Origin: an uncultured Chthonomonas sp.
GTDB lineage: Bacteria; Armatimonadota; Chthonomonadetes; Chthonomonadales; Chthonomonadaceae
NCBI GenBank assembly: GCA_903919615.1
Contig: CAIXIX010000086.1
Location: 17,980-81,979, forward strand
Length of the DNA: 64,000 nt
Reading direction: 5' to 3'
In this document: piece by piece, positions 51,212-60,929 of the stretch
How the letters are laid out: each line of letters begins with the position of its first letter
Position numbering within the stretch: position 1 is the stretch's first letter
Made by a program: the position numbers and the translations under genes
Notes under the pieces: model-generated
Database searches by the model: none
The model's input: only the letters and a program-made list of their open reading frames with translations
What the model was told of the DNA's origin: nothing

Positions 51212-52958
51212 CGTGTGCTCCACTCTCAGATTCGGACAATCCCGGCAGCTCAAACCAGAATTGAGCGCCGGTTATTCTGCCATCCAACTTAGTATTCTCT
51301 ACGCCTATCGAGCCATCATGTGCTTCGATAATTGATCGGCATATGGCCAGTCCCAGCCCCGTTCCTCCAACGGGAGACTGAGCTCTTGACCGGTAAAACT
51401 TATCGAAAATATGTCCCTGATCTTCTTCCGGCACGCCAGGGCCTGCATCAAAGATACTGAAGTTCACTGAGGAGGAGCCCCGGCCGCCCCGCAGGCTCAA
51501 TGCGGTATACGCTGGCGAATACTTCAGCGCGTTTTCCAGCAGGTTTACCACAACACTCTCAATCTGATCGGGATCGCATTCGAGCAGCAGCGGTTCATTG
51601 GGAAATTCAAGCTCCATGACCCTGGCTGCACAGAGGGCCTTCATCCGCTCCAGAGCAGAGCCGACGATGTCTGTAAGGTCGCATACCTGAAGATTTACCG
51701 GCCACGCCCGCGCCTCTATCCGGGACATTTCCAAAAGGTTTCGTACTCGTGAGCTGATGTGCTCCAGACTTTCACTGGCGTAACGGAGCGTGTCCTGAAC
51801 AGCTCCTTTGTCCTGAGTAATTGTCGGATCGAGAAGGCTGGATATCGACACCTGCAGCGATGCCAGAGGTGTGCGAAGATCGTGTGAGACATTTGCGAGG
51901 AAGTCCGACTTTAGTTTATCCGATTCCCGTAGATTCTCGTTTTGGTTTACAAGCGCCGCTGCCATCTTGTGCTGTATCTGATAGAGGCGCACAATGTATG
52001 CGGCTGCGATAGCTAACAGAAAGAGAAGTGTTGCGGAAAGTGTAGCCAGCCGCACAGCGATAGTACGCGTTGGCGCCAGTGCGATTGTCTCTGGGCGCGA
52101 TACGATTACCGCCCATCCAGGTGAAGCTGCGAAAGCATACCCAACGTCCGCTGTCACATTAGGATACATGTGCTGGCTGATGCGGGACCCTTCCTGCCGC
52201 GCGCTGGCCCGCTTGAACGATTCCAGTCCTAGAAAACTGCGGGACCTATCAGCTCCTGTGCTGGCATCAACAACTTTGCCTCTCTGGTTAATGATAAAGA
52301 GTTCGCTGCCCTGGATACCGAGGTCTCGAAGCCATTTGTCAACATCGCCAACGCGATAGCCGATAAGCAGATATCCATCCGGCGAACTCTTATCTCCTAG
52401 CGGTATTGCGACGTCGATTATTTCAGTTAGCGGCACACCGGGAAGTCGGATGCGAAATGAGTCGCCAACGTAGATGCCATGCTGTCGCTTTACGCCAGCA
52501 AACCAGCCAGTTTCAGCAGCGTGTGTTAGCGCGGTCTTTGATTCTGGGTAGGTGCAGATCTGATTGCAATTTGCATCGTAAACGGCTCCCAGTACCAGCG
52601 CTGGCACGAGATCCACTGCGTACTTAATATCCGCTTGCAGCGCTCTGGTATTGCGCGTACGCAGGTCCTGTTGAATCGGAGAATGCGTTTTTAGCTCATC
52701 TAACACAACGAGCAGGTCGGTCCACTGTTCATTTAACAAGCGCGCGCCAATTCGCGCGGCCGCTGTATTCTGATCCAATGCGTTCTGAGATCTGAGCGAT
52801 GACACGGTATCGACAGCAATCCATATGTACGTAGATGCAGCCACGAGCCAGATTGATATTAGCCAGCCAATCGACAATCTGGTAAATGGAACTGTGGGTC
52901 TCATGGTATGAGGCATTGAATAAATTTTCGTGGTGTTCTCGAAAAACAGGTTATGCAA
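51198..52958 (-). CDS. Sensor histidine kinase with extracellular Cache-like domain
   Basis: DFLANVSHDLRTPLASLQ H-box, NLLENALKYS, GTGLGLAICRSIIEAHDG; two TMs. Confidence 0.93.
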   Translation of the reverse strand: MHNLFFENTTKIYSMPHTMRPTVPFTRLSIGWLISIWLVAASTYIWIAVDTVSSLRSQNALDQNTAAARIGARLLNEQWTDLLVVLDELKTHSPIQQDLRTRNTRALQADIKYAVDLVPALVLGAVYDANCNQICTYPESKTALTHAAETGWFAGVKRQHGIYVGDSFRIRLPGVPLTEIIDVAIPLGDKSSPDGYLLIGYRVGDVDKWLRDLGIQGSELFIINQRGKVVDASTGADRSRSFLGLESFKRASARQEGSRISQHMYPNVTADVGYAFAASPGWAVIVSRPETIALAPTRTIAVRLATLSATLLFLLAIAAAYIVRLYQIQHKMAAALVNQNENLRESDKLKSDFLANVSHDLRTPLASLQVSISSLLDPTITQDKGAVQDTLRYASESLEHISSRVRNLLEMSRIEARAWPVNLQVCDLTDIVGSALERMKALCAARVMELEFPNEPLLLECDPDQIESVVVNLLENALKYSPAYTALSLRGGRGSSSVNFSIFDAGPGVPEEDQGHIFDKFYRSRAQSPVGGTGLGLAICRSIIEAHDGSIGVENTKLDGRITGAQFWFELPGLSESESGAHDERR

Positions 52959-52973
52959 CGGGAAACTCGCAAC

Positions 52974-54062
52974 TCATCGCCAGCTTTTCGGCGAAATCTG
53001 CGGCGAAATTGTAGGAGTTCCATCAGCGCCTATCCGTGGCCATTCGTCTGTTATCGAAAAGATTACCCTGTCCAGAAGCTGAACCCGTCCCTTACCTCGG
53101 TCCGCATTGTGGTAGGCGTGGTATAGATGCCAGAGTGTTCCGTCGTGATCCTTTATGAACGCCCCGTGTCCAGGATTGACCCACGCATCGTTCGCCTTTA
53201 GTATCGGGTTGCCTCGATACTTTTCGTACGGACCAAGTATGTTTCTCGATCTCGCAACGCCTTCCGCGTAGTTGCTGGAGTAACCGCTGCCACTGTAAAA
53301 GAGATAGTACCAACCGTTGTGTTTGACCATTTCTGGCCCCTCAACGATACCGTTTTCCCATCCATCCGGCCTGCTCGTAAGCAAAACAGTTGGTGAGCTA
53401 CCTGTAGCAAACTGTTCGCCAGGCTTGGTATGCGACATCTCCTGAACGTAGATATGGCATGGCTTTCCGACCGCGTTGGCATCGTCTTTCCAGAAGAGAT
53501 AGGCTCTGCCGTCTTCATCCTCAAATAGGGTGGGATCGATCACCCCCATCTCTGCAAACTCAACCAATGGGGTGTCGGAAGTGCGATACGGCCCGGTTAT
53601 GTGTGAGGCTACAGCGCTCCCAATGCACAGCTTTCCCTGTTTGTTGCCAGAGGTGTAGAGGAGGATGTATTGCGCCCTGATTTTGTGTAATTCAGGCGCC
53701 CAGTACCTATCCTGAACCCAGGATGGAGCATTGTGAGCGTCAACGAGATGCGTAACAAAATGCCAGTGAATTAGATCGTCGGATCCCCATAATGGGCAGC
53801 ATGGCAAGTGGCCCATCGTGTGCGTCATCCAGTAATGCCCGGCATCGAGGAGAACGCCGGGATCCGGCATGTCTTGATCGTTTACCGGATTAGTGAATTG
53901 AACCATTTCGGACTTCCTCACGGCACTGGATTGAGCTTGAGCGGCGCAACGGCTGGCACTGTCGGGCCTGATGGATGTGTAAATCAACAGGGCAGTCAGG
54001 ATCGTTAACTTCAGGGCGTTTGTGAGTAAAACCTTGGTATCGCCCGATATATGGCGGCTCAT
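52974..54062 (-). CDS. Secreted GH43-family glycosidase
   Basis: NPVNDQDMPDPGVLLDAGHYWMTHT, DRYWAPELHKIRAQYILLYTSG, NGIVEGPEMVKHNGWYYLFYSGSGYSS. Confidence 0.88.
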   Translation of the reverse strand: MSRHISGDTKVLLTNALKLTILTALLIYTSIRPDSASRCAAQAQSSAVRKSEMVQFTNPVNDQDMPDPGVLLDAGHYWMTHTMGHLPCCPLWGSDDLIHWHFVTHLVDAHNAPSWVQDRYWAPELHKIRAQYILLYTSGNKQGKLCIGSAVASHITGPYRTSDTPLVEFAEMGVIDPTLFEDEDGRAYLFWKDDANAVGKPCHIYVQEMSHTKPGEQFATGSSPTVLLTSRPDGWENGIVEGPEMVKHNGWYYLFYSGSGYSSNYAEGVARSRNILGPYEKYRGNPILKANDAWVNPGHGAFIKDHDGTLWHLYHAYHNADRGKGRVQLLDRVIFSITDEWPRIGADGTPTISPQISPKSWR

Positions 54063-54565
54063 GGATCCTGCCCCTCCGGCTTTGAGCGCGGCTGCGCTGG
54101 AGCTTCAACAGGGACGCCGCTGTTCTCGACGTGGCGCTGCGCCTCTTCCCATTGGGAGCGCGTTATCGATCCACCGCCTCTCAGCTGGATTCGGTCGTCC
54201 CCATCACTTGTGGTATCTGAGGTTGAGGGTTCCGGCTCAGAATCCTGGTCGTGCTCTGGTTCCTGAACTGGCGCACGCATGTTTTGTGCTCTAGGCGCCG
54301 AGAACTGAGGGATGGAAGGCAGTTGATCAGATTGACGCCGGTGTATTACAGCCCCAGCAATGAGCACCAGCAGTAATACAGCGAAGGCAATGACGCCAAC
54401 ACTATAAAAAGGACGCCCAGCAGAGCGGGGATGTGCGGCGCCTTCGGTATTTGCATGCGCAGTCTCTGCCACAAACTTCGTTCGATACTGCCTTCCACAG
54501 TTGTTGCAAAAGGCATCTTCGATCGGAGCGGGTGTGCTACATCTGGGGCAGAGCTTATGGGCCAT
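54059..54565 (-). CDS. Zinc-ribbon single-TM protein
   Basis: CPRCSTPAPIEDAFCNNCGRQY then TM segment; 4-bp overlap with next gene. Confidence 0.75.
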   Translation of the reverse strand: MAHKLCPRCSTPAPIEDAFCNNCGRQYRTKFVAETAHANTEGAAHPRSAGRPFYSVGVIAFAVLLLVLIAGAVIHRRQSDQLPSIPQFSAPRAQNMRAPVQEPEHDQDSEPEPSTSDTTSDGDDRIQLRGGGSITRSQWEEAQRHVENSGVPVEAPAQPRSKPEGQDP

Positions 54566-54597
54566 CTCTAACCTAAGCGATCACAGCTTGTCGCATG

Positions 54598-55551
54598 TTA
54601 CTTCGCAATGGGTGTTAGTGCAGTTATGTACCAGTCGAGGAACGGCTCTTTGTCCGGCTTGATCAACAGCGATGCATTGATCTTGCCTTCGCCCTTATGC
54701 GTCATTCCATCGTCTGTAACGTCGATGTGCATCTGCTCGGTCTGGCAGAAGTTATGTCCCAGTGCATTTGCAACTGCCATCACATCAAACTGAGTTGGTG
54801 TACCTCCGCCCCAAAGGCTGGTGAGCGCAGCCAGTGCGTCTGTAGTAGGAGTGCCAATCCCAAAAAGGCGCTTCTGATGCTCTGCATCGAACTGCATCAT
54901 TGCGGTCGCTTCGAGCCCAGCCACGGTAATCACCGCGCCGCAGTTAAAGACGGCGCGTGCTGCGGGAGGATCGCACCGGATGTTCCACTCCACCTGCGGA
55001 ACAGTTGATGTTCCGTAGCCTGTGTAAACCGAACCGCCCATGATAACGATGCGCTTAATCTTTCCGACAACCTCAGGGTGCGCCGTCACCAGATCTCCAA
55101 TATTTGTGAGGGCCCCGATAGCGATGATCGTAATCTGGCCGGGGTGCTTATCGATCTGTTGTTTTAGAAAGTCGACGGCAGGCTCCGGCTTTATGGCGCT
55201 TGAGGTAAAGCTCTTTGCCCATTGATACTGACGCCCGATATCGTGTTTACTCGGTCGCCCAGCATGGACAGGTACATTGGGCTTACCGGCGACCTGAAGG
55301 AGCTTCGCGGCAATTTTTGCCCGGCTATCTGTTTCGCCAAATACCGTTGTCACGCCTAGAAGATGGCACTCTGGAGCAGTAGCAAGCGCCGCGAGCGCAT
55401 AGGCATCATCGATATCATCGCCAATATCGGTGTCCAGAATTACATTGATCGTGTTTTGCGTATCGGCGTTCGCATGCTGGGCTGCGGTGCACAAGCAGAG
55501 AACTGCGAGAAAACAGGAGAAGATCGTGATGGGCATAAGGATTTCCGTCAA
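54598..55551 (-). CDS. Inosine-uridine-preferring nucleoside hydrolase family, predicted exported
   Basis: NVILDTDIGDDIDDAYALAAL, IVIMGGSVYTGYGTSTVPQVEWNIRCDPPAARAVF; N-terminal signal. Confidence 0.9.
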   Translation of the reverse strand: MTEILMPITIFSCFLAVLCLCTAAQHANADTQNTINVILDTDIGDDIDDAYALAALATAPECHLLGVTTVFGETDSRAKIAAKLLQVAGKPNVPVHAGRPSKHDIGRQYQWAKSFTSSAIKPEPAVDFLKQQIDKHPGQITIIAIGALTNIGDLVTAHPEVVGKIKRIVIMGGSVYTGYGTSTVPQVEWNIRCDPPAARAVFNCGAVITVAGLEATAMMQFDAEHQKRLFGIGTPTTDALAALTSLWGGGTPTQFDVMAVANALGHNFCQTEQMHIDVTDDGMTHKGEGKINASLLIKPDKEPFLDWYITALTPIAK

Positions 55552-55641
55552 AAAAGGAGAAGCTCCACTCTCACAGTTACATGTTCGTCACTTGAGGTAT
55601 CGGCCGTTACGAACGAACCAACCGAACGTGGACGCATTACC

Positions 55642-55678
55642 CCTCTCCCTGCGAGCTTGCGAGCGGATAAGGGAGAGG
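55642..55678. repeat. REP-like hairpin CCTCTCCCT...AGGGAGAGG
   Basis: 9-bp perfect stem, 19-nt loop. Confidence 0.6.
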
Positions 55679-55829
55679 CCCTATGCGCTTCTCCCCTCGT
55701 TCCTCGGGCGCGCACAGTGTACCTCGGTGAGGGTCCCGTTCGGCACGCCGCAACCAAGTGTAGCGATTGGCCTTCAAAGGTTGATTGCATCGGTCGCATT
55801 TTGCTTGCGATCGGAACTATTGGTACTGT

Positions 55830-55856
55830 GGTCCCGGAGAACCATTCTCCGGGACC
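55830..55856 (-). terminator. Hairpin downstream of ThuA-like gene
   Basis: 12-bp perfect stem GGTCCCGGAGAA/TTCTCCGGGACC with 3-nt loop, 12 nt past the stop; no T-run. Confidence 0.6.
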
Positions 55857-55868
55857 AGTAATTGACAC

Positions 55869-56786
55869 CTATGGTGCCGGGTCGCTCAGCTTTGTCGAGC
55901 CCTTTTTCAGGCCTAGCGCAAACTCCAGGCCACCCTGGATGTGAGCCTGAAACAGCGGGTCGGTCCACATGCCGATGCCGTTTACGGAATCGTCGGGTGT
56001 ATGGCCAAGAATCGTGTAGAAGATGCGGCCTTTGCCGTACGCCTTCGTCCACGATACGAGATGGTTGCCCTTTTGGTTCGCCATTGGGCTGCCATCGTTT
56101 GGATAGGTATCCATCGAGAGCAGGACATGGAGCTTGGTTCTGTCGTTGTTCTTCAGGATGTAGATCTCATCGTAAGAGACCCACGTGTTACCCGTAACGT
56201 AGCTATGCCCGCTCTTAATCTCGTCATCGGATGGCGCAGCGCCGCCTTTTTTCGCTGCTGCGACAAGAGGCTTGGTTGCAGGGTTGTTCGGGTCCTCAAT
56301 GATCGGCTTGATGATCGTTCTTGAGTGGTGGGTTTCAAACTCACCGCCAAGCATATCAACATAGTCTGAGATCGTGGATCCGTTGCTATGGAGCGTGTCG
56401 CTGCCGCTGTGCATGGCTGCGAAACCATGGCCTGCGCGAATGTAATCGTAGAACCCTTTCGGGTCTGGCAGCGGCAGATCGCCCGTTGTATTCGCGAACA
56501 CGACCGCGTCGTACTGCTTCAGCGCGTCGGCTGTCATTTTCGTCGCCATCTCGGCGTCGCTACGAACGAAGTCGGTGTCCCACTCGCCCGTACGCTCACC
56601 AATTTCCGTGATCGTCTTCTCGGCTCTGGCAATACTTCCATGCCGAAAACCTTTGGTTACGGAGACGATCAGAATATGCTTCTTACCGCCCTGCCTATTG
56701 GCCAGCGCAGGTTGTGAAGACAGCAGCGAAGTCGCCGTTAATACTATTGCGATCGCAGATGCAATTCCGAGGCTTCGAATCTTCAT
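55869..56786 (-). CDS. ThuA domain-containing (trehalose-utilization-like) protein
   Basis: ILIVSVTKGFRHGSI, YDAVVFANTTGDLPL, GHGFAAMHSGSDT, GRIFYTILGHTPD. Confidence 0.9.
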   Translation of the reverse strand: MKIRSLGIASAIAIVLTATSLLSSQPALANRQGGKKHILIVSVTKGFRHGSIARAEKTITEIGERTGEWDTDFVRSDAEMATKMTADALKQYDAVVFANTTGDLPLPDPKGFYDYIRAGHGFAAMHSGSDTLHSNGSTISDYVDMLGGEFETHHSRTIIKPIIEDPNNPATKPLVAAAKKGGAAPSDDEIKSGHSYVTGNTWVSYDEIYILKNNDRTKLHVLLSMDTYPNDGSPMANQKGNHLVSWTKAYGKGRIFYTILGHTPDDSVNGIGMWTDPLFQAHIQGGLEFALGLKKGSTKLSDPAP

Positions 56787-56809
56787 GATTCAGAACGGTC
56801 CTTTCAGGA

Positions 56810-57766
56810 TTAGGGAAGCATTGGCGGGTCGAATGTTTTCAGAGCGTCCACCAGCTCTTTGACAGAGCCAGCCGATTTCTGCAGGTCTGAGTTCTCGCTC
56901 TCGGTGAGGTCGATATGAAAGATCTCTTCCACGCCTTTGGCTCCCAGTCTGGCAGGAAGGCCAAGATAGAGGTCGCTGACGCCGTATCCGCCCGCGTTGT
57001 CTCCCGTGTACACGGCGCAGGGAAGGATGCGCTTGCGGTCGTTAATCACTGCGTCGATCATCTGCGCGATAGCCGCGGAGGGCGCATAAAATGCGCTGCC
57101 GGTCTTAAGCAGGTTTACGATCTCAGCGCCGCCCTTGCGAGCGCGAACCACGATCTCTTCGAGGCGTGCAGCCGGGATGAGCTTGCTCACAGGGATGCCG
57201 CCGACATTTGTGCTGCCAATGAGGGGAACCATGTCGTCGCCATGGCCACCGAGGACATAGGCATTTACATCGGCAACACTGGCGCCAAGTTCCGCAGCGA
57301 GGAACGAGGAGAAGCGAGCGGTATCGAGAATACCCGCCTGGCCGAACACTCTCTCTGCTGGGAAACCGCTCTCGTGCAATGCGATGTGGCACATGGCATC
57401 GAGAGGATTGGTGAGAAGAATCAGAATGCTGTTCGGCGACTGCGCAACTGCAGCGCGTGTTACGTCGCGCACGATTCCCGCATTCACCTTCAACAGGTCG
57501 TCGCGACTCATTCCAGGCTTTCGTGGCAGGCCGCTGGTGATAACGACGATATCGCTATCCTTAGTGGCTTCCCAGGAATTGGTTCCGACGATTTTCGCAT
57601 CGGAGCCGATTACAGGCATCGCTTCGAGCAGATCGAGCGCTTTGCCCTGAGGCAGCCCATCTACAATGTCGAAGAGCACAATATCCACATCGCCGCGCAA
57701 TGCGAGCCAGTGCGCCAATGTTGCGCCCGTCTGGCCCGCTCCGGCGATCGTTACTTTCTTACGCAT
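56810..57766 (-). CDS. mdh: Malate dehydrogenase
   Basis: KVTIAGAGQTGATLAHWLA, ILLTNPLDAMCHIALHESGFPAERVFGQAGILDTARF, GGHGDDMVPL. Confidence 0.95.
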   Translation of the reverse strand: MRKKVTIAGAGQTGATLAHWLALRGDVDIVLFDIVDGLPQGKALDLLEAMPVIGSDAKIVGTNSWEATKDSDIVVITSGLPRKPGMSRDDLLKVNAGIVRDVTRAAVAQSPNSILILLTNPLDAMCHIALHESGFPAERVFGQAGILDTARFSSFLAAELGASVADVNAYVLGGHGDDMVPLIGSTNVGGIPVSKLIPAARLEEIVVRARKGGAEIVNLLKTGSAFYAPSAAIAQMIDAVINDRKRILPCAVYTGDNAGGYGVSDLYLGLPARLGAKGVEEIFHIDLTESENSDLQKSAGSVKELVDALKTFDPPMLP

Positions 57767-57785
57767 CTCAAAATATCTCCAGTAA

Positions 57786-58850
57786 CTATAGTTTCGCGAT
57801 AATCGCGTCCGCCATCTCGGACGTTCCAACTGCCGTTGGATCGTTGCGATCTGGCTTCATATCGTAGGTAACGTCCTTGCCCTCAAGGATAACAGCGGAA
57901 ATTGCAGCCTCGAGCCGATCGGCTGCGTCGAACTCTTTGAGGTGTCGAAGCATCAGCATACCGCTAAGGATCAGGGCTACAGGGTTAACCTTGTTCATCC
58001 CCTTATATTTAGGAGCGGAACCGTGGGTTGGCTCAAACAGCGCCGAGTCGGCGCCAATGTTTGCACCCGGCGCAACGCCAAGCCCGCCAACGAGTCCGGC
58101 GCAGAGATCCGAAAGGATGTCGCCGTAAAGGTTTGGCAGCACCAGTACATCGTATAGTTCAGGCTTCTGTACAAGCTGCATGCACATGTTGTCGACGAGG
58201 ACTTCCTGATACTCGATGTCCGGATAGTCCTTGGCAACATCAGCGCCTACGCGGAAGAACAGGCCGTCCGTGTACTTCATGATGTTAGCCTTCGCCACCG
58301 CGCTGACCTTTTTGCGGCCATTCTCACGAGCATAGTCGAACGCATACTTGATAATTCTGCGGCTTCCGAATTCGGAGAAGGGTTTAATCGAGATTGCGGA
58401 ATGCTCCCGAATTTTGCCGCCGGCCAGGCCGATGATCTGATTCGCTTCTGCCGAATCCACATCGTACTCGACTCCCGCGTACAGGTCTTCCGTGTTCTCG
58501 CGAACGATGACAAGGTCGACATCCTGATACTTGGAGCGGATTCCCGGATAGTACTTGCACGGTCGCACGCATGCAAAAAGATCTAGCTCTTTGCGAAGCG
58601 CAACGTTAACGGACCGGAATCCGGAGCCAATTGGAGTCGTAATCGGGCCTTTGAGCGCAACCTTGTTCTTGCGAATGCTCTCGACGACGTTCGGAGGCAG
58701 GGGTGTGCCCGCAGTCTCCATAATGTCGACGCCAGCTTCGACGATGTCCCAGTTGAAAGCGACACCCGTGGCGTCAAGAACCTTCTTTGCTGCTGCGACA
58801 AGCTCAGGTCCGGTTCCATCGCCCCGGATCAGAGTAACGTTATGTGCCAA
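57786..58850 (-). CDS. Isocitrate/isopropylmalate dehydrogenase family (likely NAD-isocitrate dehydrogenase)
   Basis: [78 protein letters not shown]. Confidence 0.93.
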   Translation of the reverse strand: MAHNVTLIRGDGTGPELVAAAKKVLDATGVAFNWDIVEAGVDIMETAGTPLPPNVVESIRKNKVALKGPITTPIGSGFRSVNVALRKELDLFACVRPCKYYPGIRSKYQDVDLVIVRENTEDLYAGVEYDVDSAEANQIIGLAGGKIREHSAISIKPFSEFGSRRIIKYAFDYARENGRKKVSAVAKANIMKYTDGLFFRVGADVAKDYPDIEYQEVLVDNMCMQLVQKPELYDVLVLPNLYGDILSDLCAGLVGGLGVAPGANIGADSALFEPTHGSAPKYKGMNKVNPVALILSGMLMLRHLKEFDAADRLEAAISAVILEGKDVTYDMKPDRNDPTAVGTSEMADAIIAKL

Positions 58851-59640
58851 TGTCCATCTCCTTTGAACCTATTATTAATGTGCAGGCCGACTGGTATATT
58901 ATGGAACACGTTTACCAATCCCTCCGCATTCATGTATGCGCGAATATTGTGCACTTGCGAATTAGATCTAGCGGACCGGCACGGCGTGCGAACGCAACTC
59001 TGGCTGCCGCGTGGGGTTCACTGCCAAAACGAGCTGAGATGGTCGATTTGGGAGGGCAACGCGGCACAACCTCACAATGCGCACGCTGCTTCCAGTCACC
59101 CGCGTATTATGTAGAGGCGCTGCGATAGATTCTGAAACGCGCTGCATGGAATACTGCAAAAGCCGCGTCCCCCTTCTAGTTCGCACGCCGCTACTGATTC
59201 CCGTTCCATCCTCTTCTCCAGCCGATACGGCCCTAACGCGTATAGATTGCCGGACCTTCAATCAGCGAATGCAGAGGTCCGGCGGAGTAAAATAATTGTC
59301 CAATGACCGTCCCTGAATGCAGGCAATGTCGAGGTTATGGGCCTTCTCGCCCTACGGTACCGTCACCATTATCAACGAGTGTCACAGGGCGAGGATCAAT
59401 TTTTTGCGATTCTGCCGCTGTTGCGGCGTGACTATCCGTCGGAGATGTCTGTGCGGCGGCAGTGGTAATCGGACCCGGTATGATTGCCGTTAGCGCAATC
59501 GCTCTGAAAATCATATGGATCAAGGTGCGCTCCTGGATCATTACATTCATTCTTACATTTTAGCGTGAACACATCGTGAAGCGACAATTTAGAGGGCATT
59601 CAACTTACCCATGCACACGTTCGGTTAAGAAACGAAAAAA

Positions 59641-60147
59641 GTGATCACATACTTCGAACAGCCGTGCTTGTGCGGTTGGGTCTACCCATGCACGCTGGAA
59701 GACCTTTCGAATGCGACGGAGAGCCTCCCGGCGGAGGATATTGATGGTCTTAGAGCCATTGGCCTTGCAACAGCAACACGCAAGGATTGCTCTGCAAACG
59801 CGCGATATATAGTAGATCGAGGCCCGGCAATTCACATCTACGCGTTTCCTTCCAACATGATTTTCAGGCAACCTGCTGGAACGAAGCGACCTCTCCTCGA
59901 TCTCCAATGTTTGGTTGAGCTGCGTTACGGCATGAAGATTATCCAGGATGGCAACCGGTTCGACTGTGTCTGGCGCCCGGAGGACCTTCGAGAATTCGTG
60001 TTACGTCACGTTCTGATGCACGAGATTGGGCATCACGTTTATTACAAGAGTCGCATCCAATCCAGCCTCCGACGGACTCCCGGCACAACCGCTTCCGAGC
60101 AGTTTGCAGAGGCATATGCTCTCCGGAACGGTAGTATCAAGGTGTAA
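59641..60147 (+). CDS. Small HExxH (HEIGHH) metallopeptidase-like protein (ImmA/IrrE-like or related)
   Basis: GTG start; LRHVLMHEIGHHVYYKSRI ... SEQFAEAYA (third-ligand-like Glu). Confidence 0.6.
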   Translation: MITYFEQPCLCGWVYPCTLEDLSNATESLPAEDIDGLRAIGLATATRKDCSANARYIVDRGPAIHIYAFPSNMIFRQPAGTKRPLLDLQCLVELRYGMKIIQDGNRFDCVWRPEDLREFVLRHVLMHEIGHHVYYKSRIQSSLRRTPGTTASEQFAEAYALRNGSIKV

Positions 60148-60257
60148 GCCGAACCACAAGTTAGCAGTGGCATGTCTCTGACAGCAGATGAAGCACTTGA
60201 TGTTGAAGCATGCAGAGTTAGCAACCGTCTTCCGGCTGTTTGAAGGTGAAGGACAAG

Positions 60258-60824
60258 ATGACAACCATTTGTGCGGTAAGAAAGTCAAATCGCGTTGCCA
60301 TATCGTGTGACACCTGTGCGAGTTGTGGTGCCAGTGTCGACAGGGCTGGTTACGTCGTTAACCACAGCAAGATTCTATCCATCGGCGAGTATCATATTGC
60401 GCTCACCGGTCCAACATCTGCAAAACTGGCTGTCTCGACATACTTCGAAGAGAATGGGGCGGTTAGTCTCAAGAGCGTCGAAACCATATTTAAAGTCTGG
60501 CTTGAACTGCACCATTATCTAAAAGAGACCTGTTTTTTGCGCGAGCCTAACGATAAGGATAACTCCTATGAATCGAGCGATTTCGATGCTCTCATCGCGT
60601 CGCCGCACGGCATATTTGGGGTAACCAGTCACCGCGCTGTTCAGGAATACACGAAATTCTATGCCTTTGGCCGTGGAGATGAGTATGCGATGGGCGCCAT
60701 GTTTGCCAGTTACGATGCTGAAGACATGTCGGCTGATGCGATTGCTCGACTCGGCGTAGCCGCTGCCGCTGAATTTACCGGTACAACGGTGCTGCCTGCC
60801 GTGGTAAAGATTATTGAAGTTTAA
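60258..60824 (+). CDS. Orphan HslV/proteasome-beta-like Ntn hydrolase
   Basis: MTTICAVRKSNRVAISCDT (Thr1, Asp17), NHSKI (Lys), DFDALIASPHGIF, FYAFGRGDEYAMGAMFASYDAEDMSADAIARLGVAAAAEF. Confidence 0.78.
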   Translation: MTTICAVRKSNRVAISCDTCASCGASVDRAGYVVNHSKILSIGEYHIALTGPTSAKLAVSTYFEENGAVSLKSVETIFKVWLELHHYLKETCFLREPNDKDNSYESSDFDALIASPHGIFGVTSHRAVQEYTKFYAFGRGDEYAMGAMFASYDAEDMSADAIARLGVAAAAEFTGTTVLPAVVKIIEV

Positions 60825-60929
60825 AAAGCGTTGAAACGGTCGAATGCATATATCCTACAGATCCAACACACCCTGAACAGCTCTTTGAGATGCCTACTGT
60901 GATGGGGGCGAACAAGGGTTGGGAAGGTG

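Noticed and set aside
59249-59283. GCCGGACCT/AGGTCCGGC inverted repeat
   Set aside because: 9-bp stem with long loop and no adjacent supported gene end; too weak to call a terminator
59335-59550. 71-aa minus-strand ORF with possible signal peptide
   Set aside because: Plausible small secreted peptide but no independent support; needs homologs or Ribo-seq
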